Shown: positions 63,629 to 64,000 of the stretch, piece by piece
How the letters are laid out: every line of letters starts with the position of its first letter
Numbering within the stretch: position 1 is the first letter of the stretch
Origin: Marinobacter denitrificans
Lineage (GTDB): Bacteria > Pseudomonadota > Gammaproteobacteria > Pseudomonadales > Oleiphilaceae
Direction of reading: 5' to 3'
DNA length: 64,000 nucleotides
Assembly: GCF_008795955.1 (NCBI RefSeq)
Contig: NZ_VMHN01000001.1
Span: 1,302,001-1,366,000, forward strand
The notes under the pieces: model-generated
Database searches by the model: none
Seen by the model: only the letters and a program-made list of their open reading frames with translations
Told to the model about the DNA's origin: nothing
Made by a program: the position numbers and the translations under genes

Positions 63629-64000
63629 ATGAGCACGGCATCCAGCAACCAAAGACCATACCTCAATGCCGTGCTGCTCTCTGTCTTCACGGTACTGATC
63701 CTACTCTCACTATCGAAAGCCACCCTGGCCTCCGACAGCCGAACCGTGTCCGTGGGTATCGTGTCCGATAGTCAGCCCTACTCCCATGTAGATGGTCGCG
63801 ACCCCTCCGGGTTCTCAATTGATGTGCTCCGCGAGGCGGCCCGCCACTCAGGCCTGAGCTTTGAATTTCGCCCCGGCAACTGGGCCGATGTATACGGCGC
63901 GTTTATGCGGGGCGAAATCGATATCATTGACGGTATATCCTACAGCGAAGAACGGGCAGCAAAGATTCTCTTTACCCGGCCTTATCACACCCGCCAAAAC
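63629..64000 (+). CDS. Periplasmic amino-acid-type binding domain protein (N-terminal part only)
   Basis: The frame from ATG 63629 has a membrane/signal helix (AVLLSVFTVLILLSL) and then the SBP_bac_3 pattern VSVGIVSDSQPYSHVDGRDP, GFSIDVLREAARHSGLSFEF and GEIDIIDGISYSEERAA. It runs off the window, so it may be a binding protein or the sensor of a larger kinase or cyclase. The signal is not followed by a lipobox. About 124 residues are visible. Confidence 0.82.
   Translation, partial: MSTASSNQRPYLNAVLLSVFTVLILLSLSKATLASDSRTVSVGIVSDSQPYSHVDGRDPSGFSIDVLREAARHSGLSFEFRPGNWADVYGAFMRGEIDIIDGISYSEERAAKILFTRPYHTRQN

Overview
The window looks like a chromosomal segment of a marine gammaproteobacterium, most likely Marinobacter or a close relative. 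This is inferred from gene content, moderately high GC and the proteobacterial dedicated sortase module; no 16S is present to confirm it. I see no rRNA, tRNA, insertion sequence, prophage or CRISPR array. Genes are densely packed, and many neighbours overlap or nearly abut.

Layout. (1) 1-5266 is a divergent arsenic-resistance island. Leftward lie an arsenate-reductase-like/ArsR fusion and an ArsJ-type glyceraldehyde-3-phosphate dehydrogenase cut by the window edge. Rightward lie an ArsP-type permease, a small CxxC thioredoxin-like protein, ArsH and an ACR3 pump. The two transcripts start from overlapping promoters with a candidate ArsR site. (2) 5354-8796 holds a CorA transporter facing UvrD. 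(3) 9044-14139 holds a chemoreceptor behind a perfect Crp/Vfr-type palindrome, then two tandem copies of a porin plus small PstS-like protein pair. (4) 14136-24752 is housekeeping: succinate-semialdehyde dehydrogenase, acetylpolyamine amidohydrolase, ThiI, PpnN, a cytochrome c, an enoyl-CoA hydratase family protein, an ankyrin lipoprotein, TmcA and DUF2237. (5) 24938-33451 holds a second UvrD-like helicase, an OmpA protein with calcium-type repeats, DUF4124, two methyltransferases starting from overlapping ATGs, DadA and PPK2. (6) 33581-42250 holds TatD, an HD-GYP phosphodiesterase and a Na/Pi transporter, facing a translationally coupled binding-protein/diguanylate-cyclase pair, then a LysO-like exporter and two small proteins. 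(7) 42399-52040 holds AcnA, a second chemoreceptor, an ABC exporter, a zinc-finger membrane protein and a rhomboid protease. (8) 52376-60042 holds an OmpA-domain protein, MAPEG, GlsB, PlsC and the complete dedicated sortase module: class GN sortase, VIT/VWA target, response regulator and kinase. (9) 60131-64000 holds DUF3422, a DUF815 ATPase, methylglyoxal synthase, a spermidine-synthase-like protein and a truncated periplasmic-binding protein.

The most unusual signal is a family of five long hairpins at 6326-6438, 6505-6607, 24777-24884, 31198-31305 and 50467-50577. Each has a 25-29 bp near-perfect stem whose sequence differs from copy to copy. The stem encloses about 50 nt built from two small hairpin cassettes that recur in different combinations, all around a TCC(A/C)TG-like core. 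Four of the five sit between convergent genes, and they account for every convergent gap longer than 28 bp in the window. I do not recognise the family.
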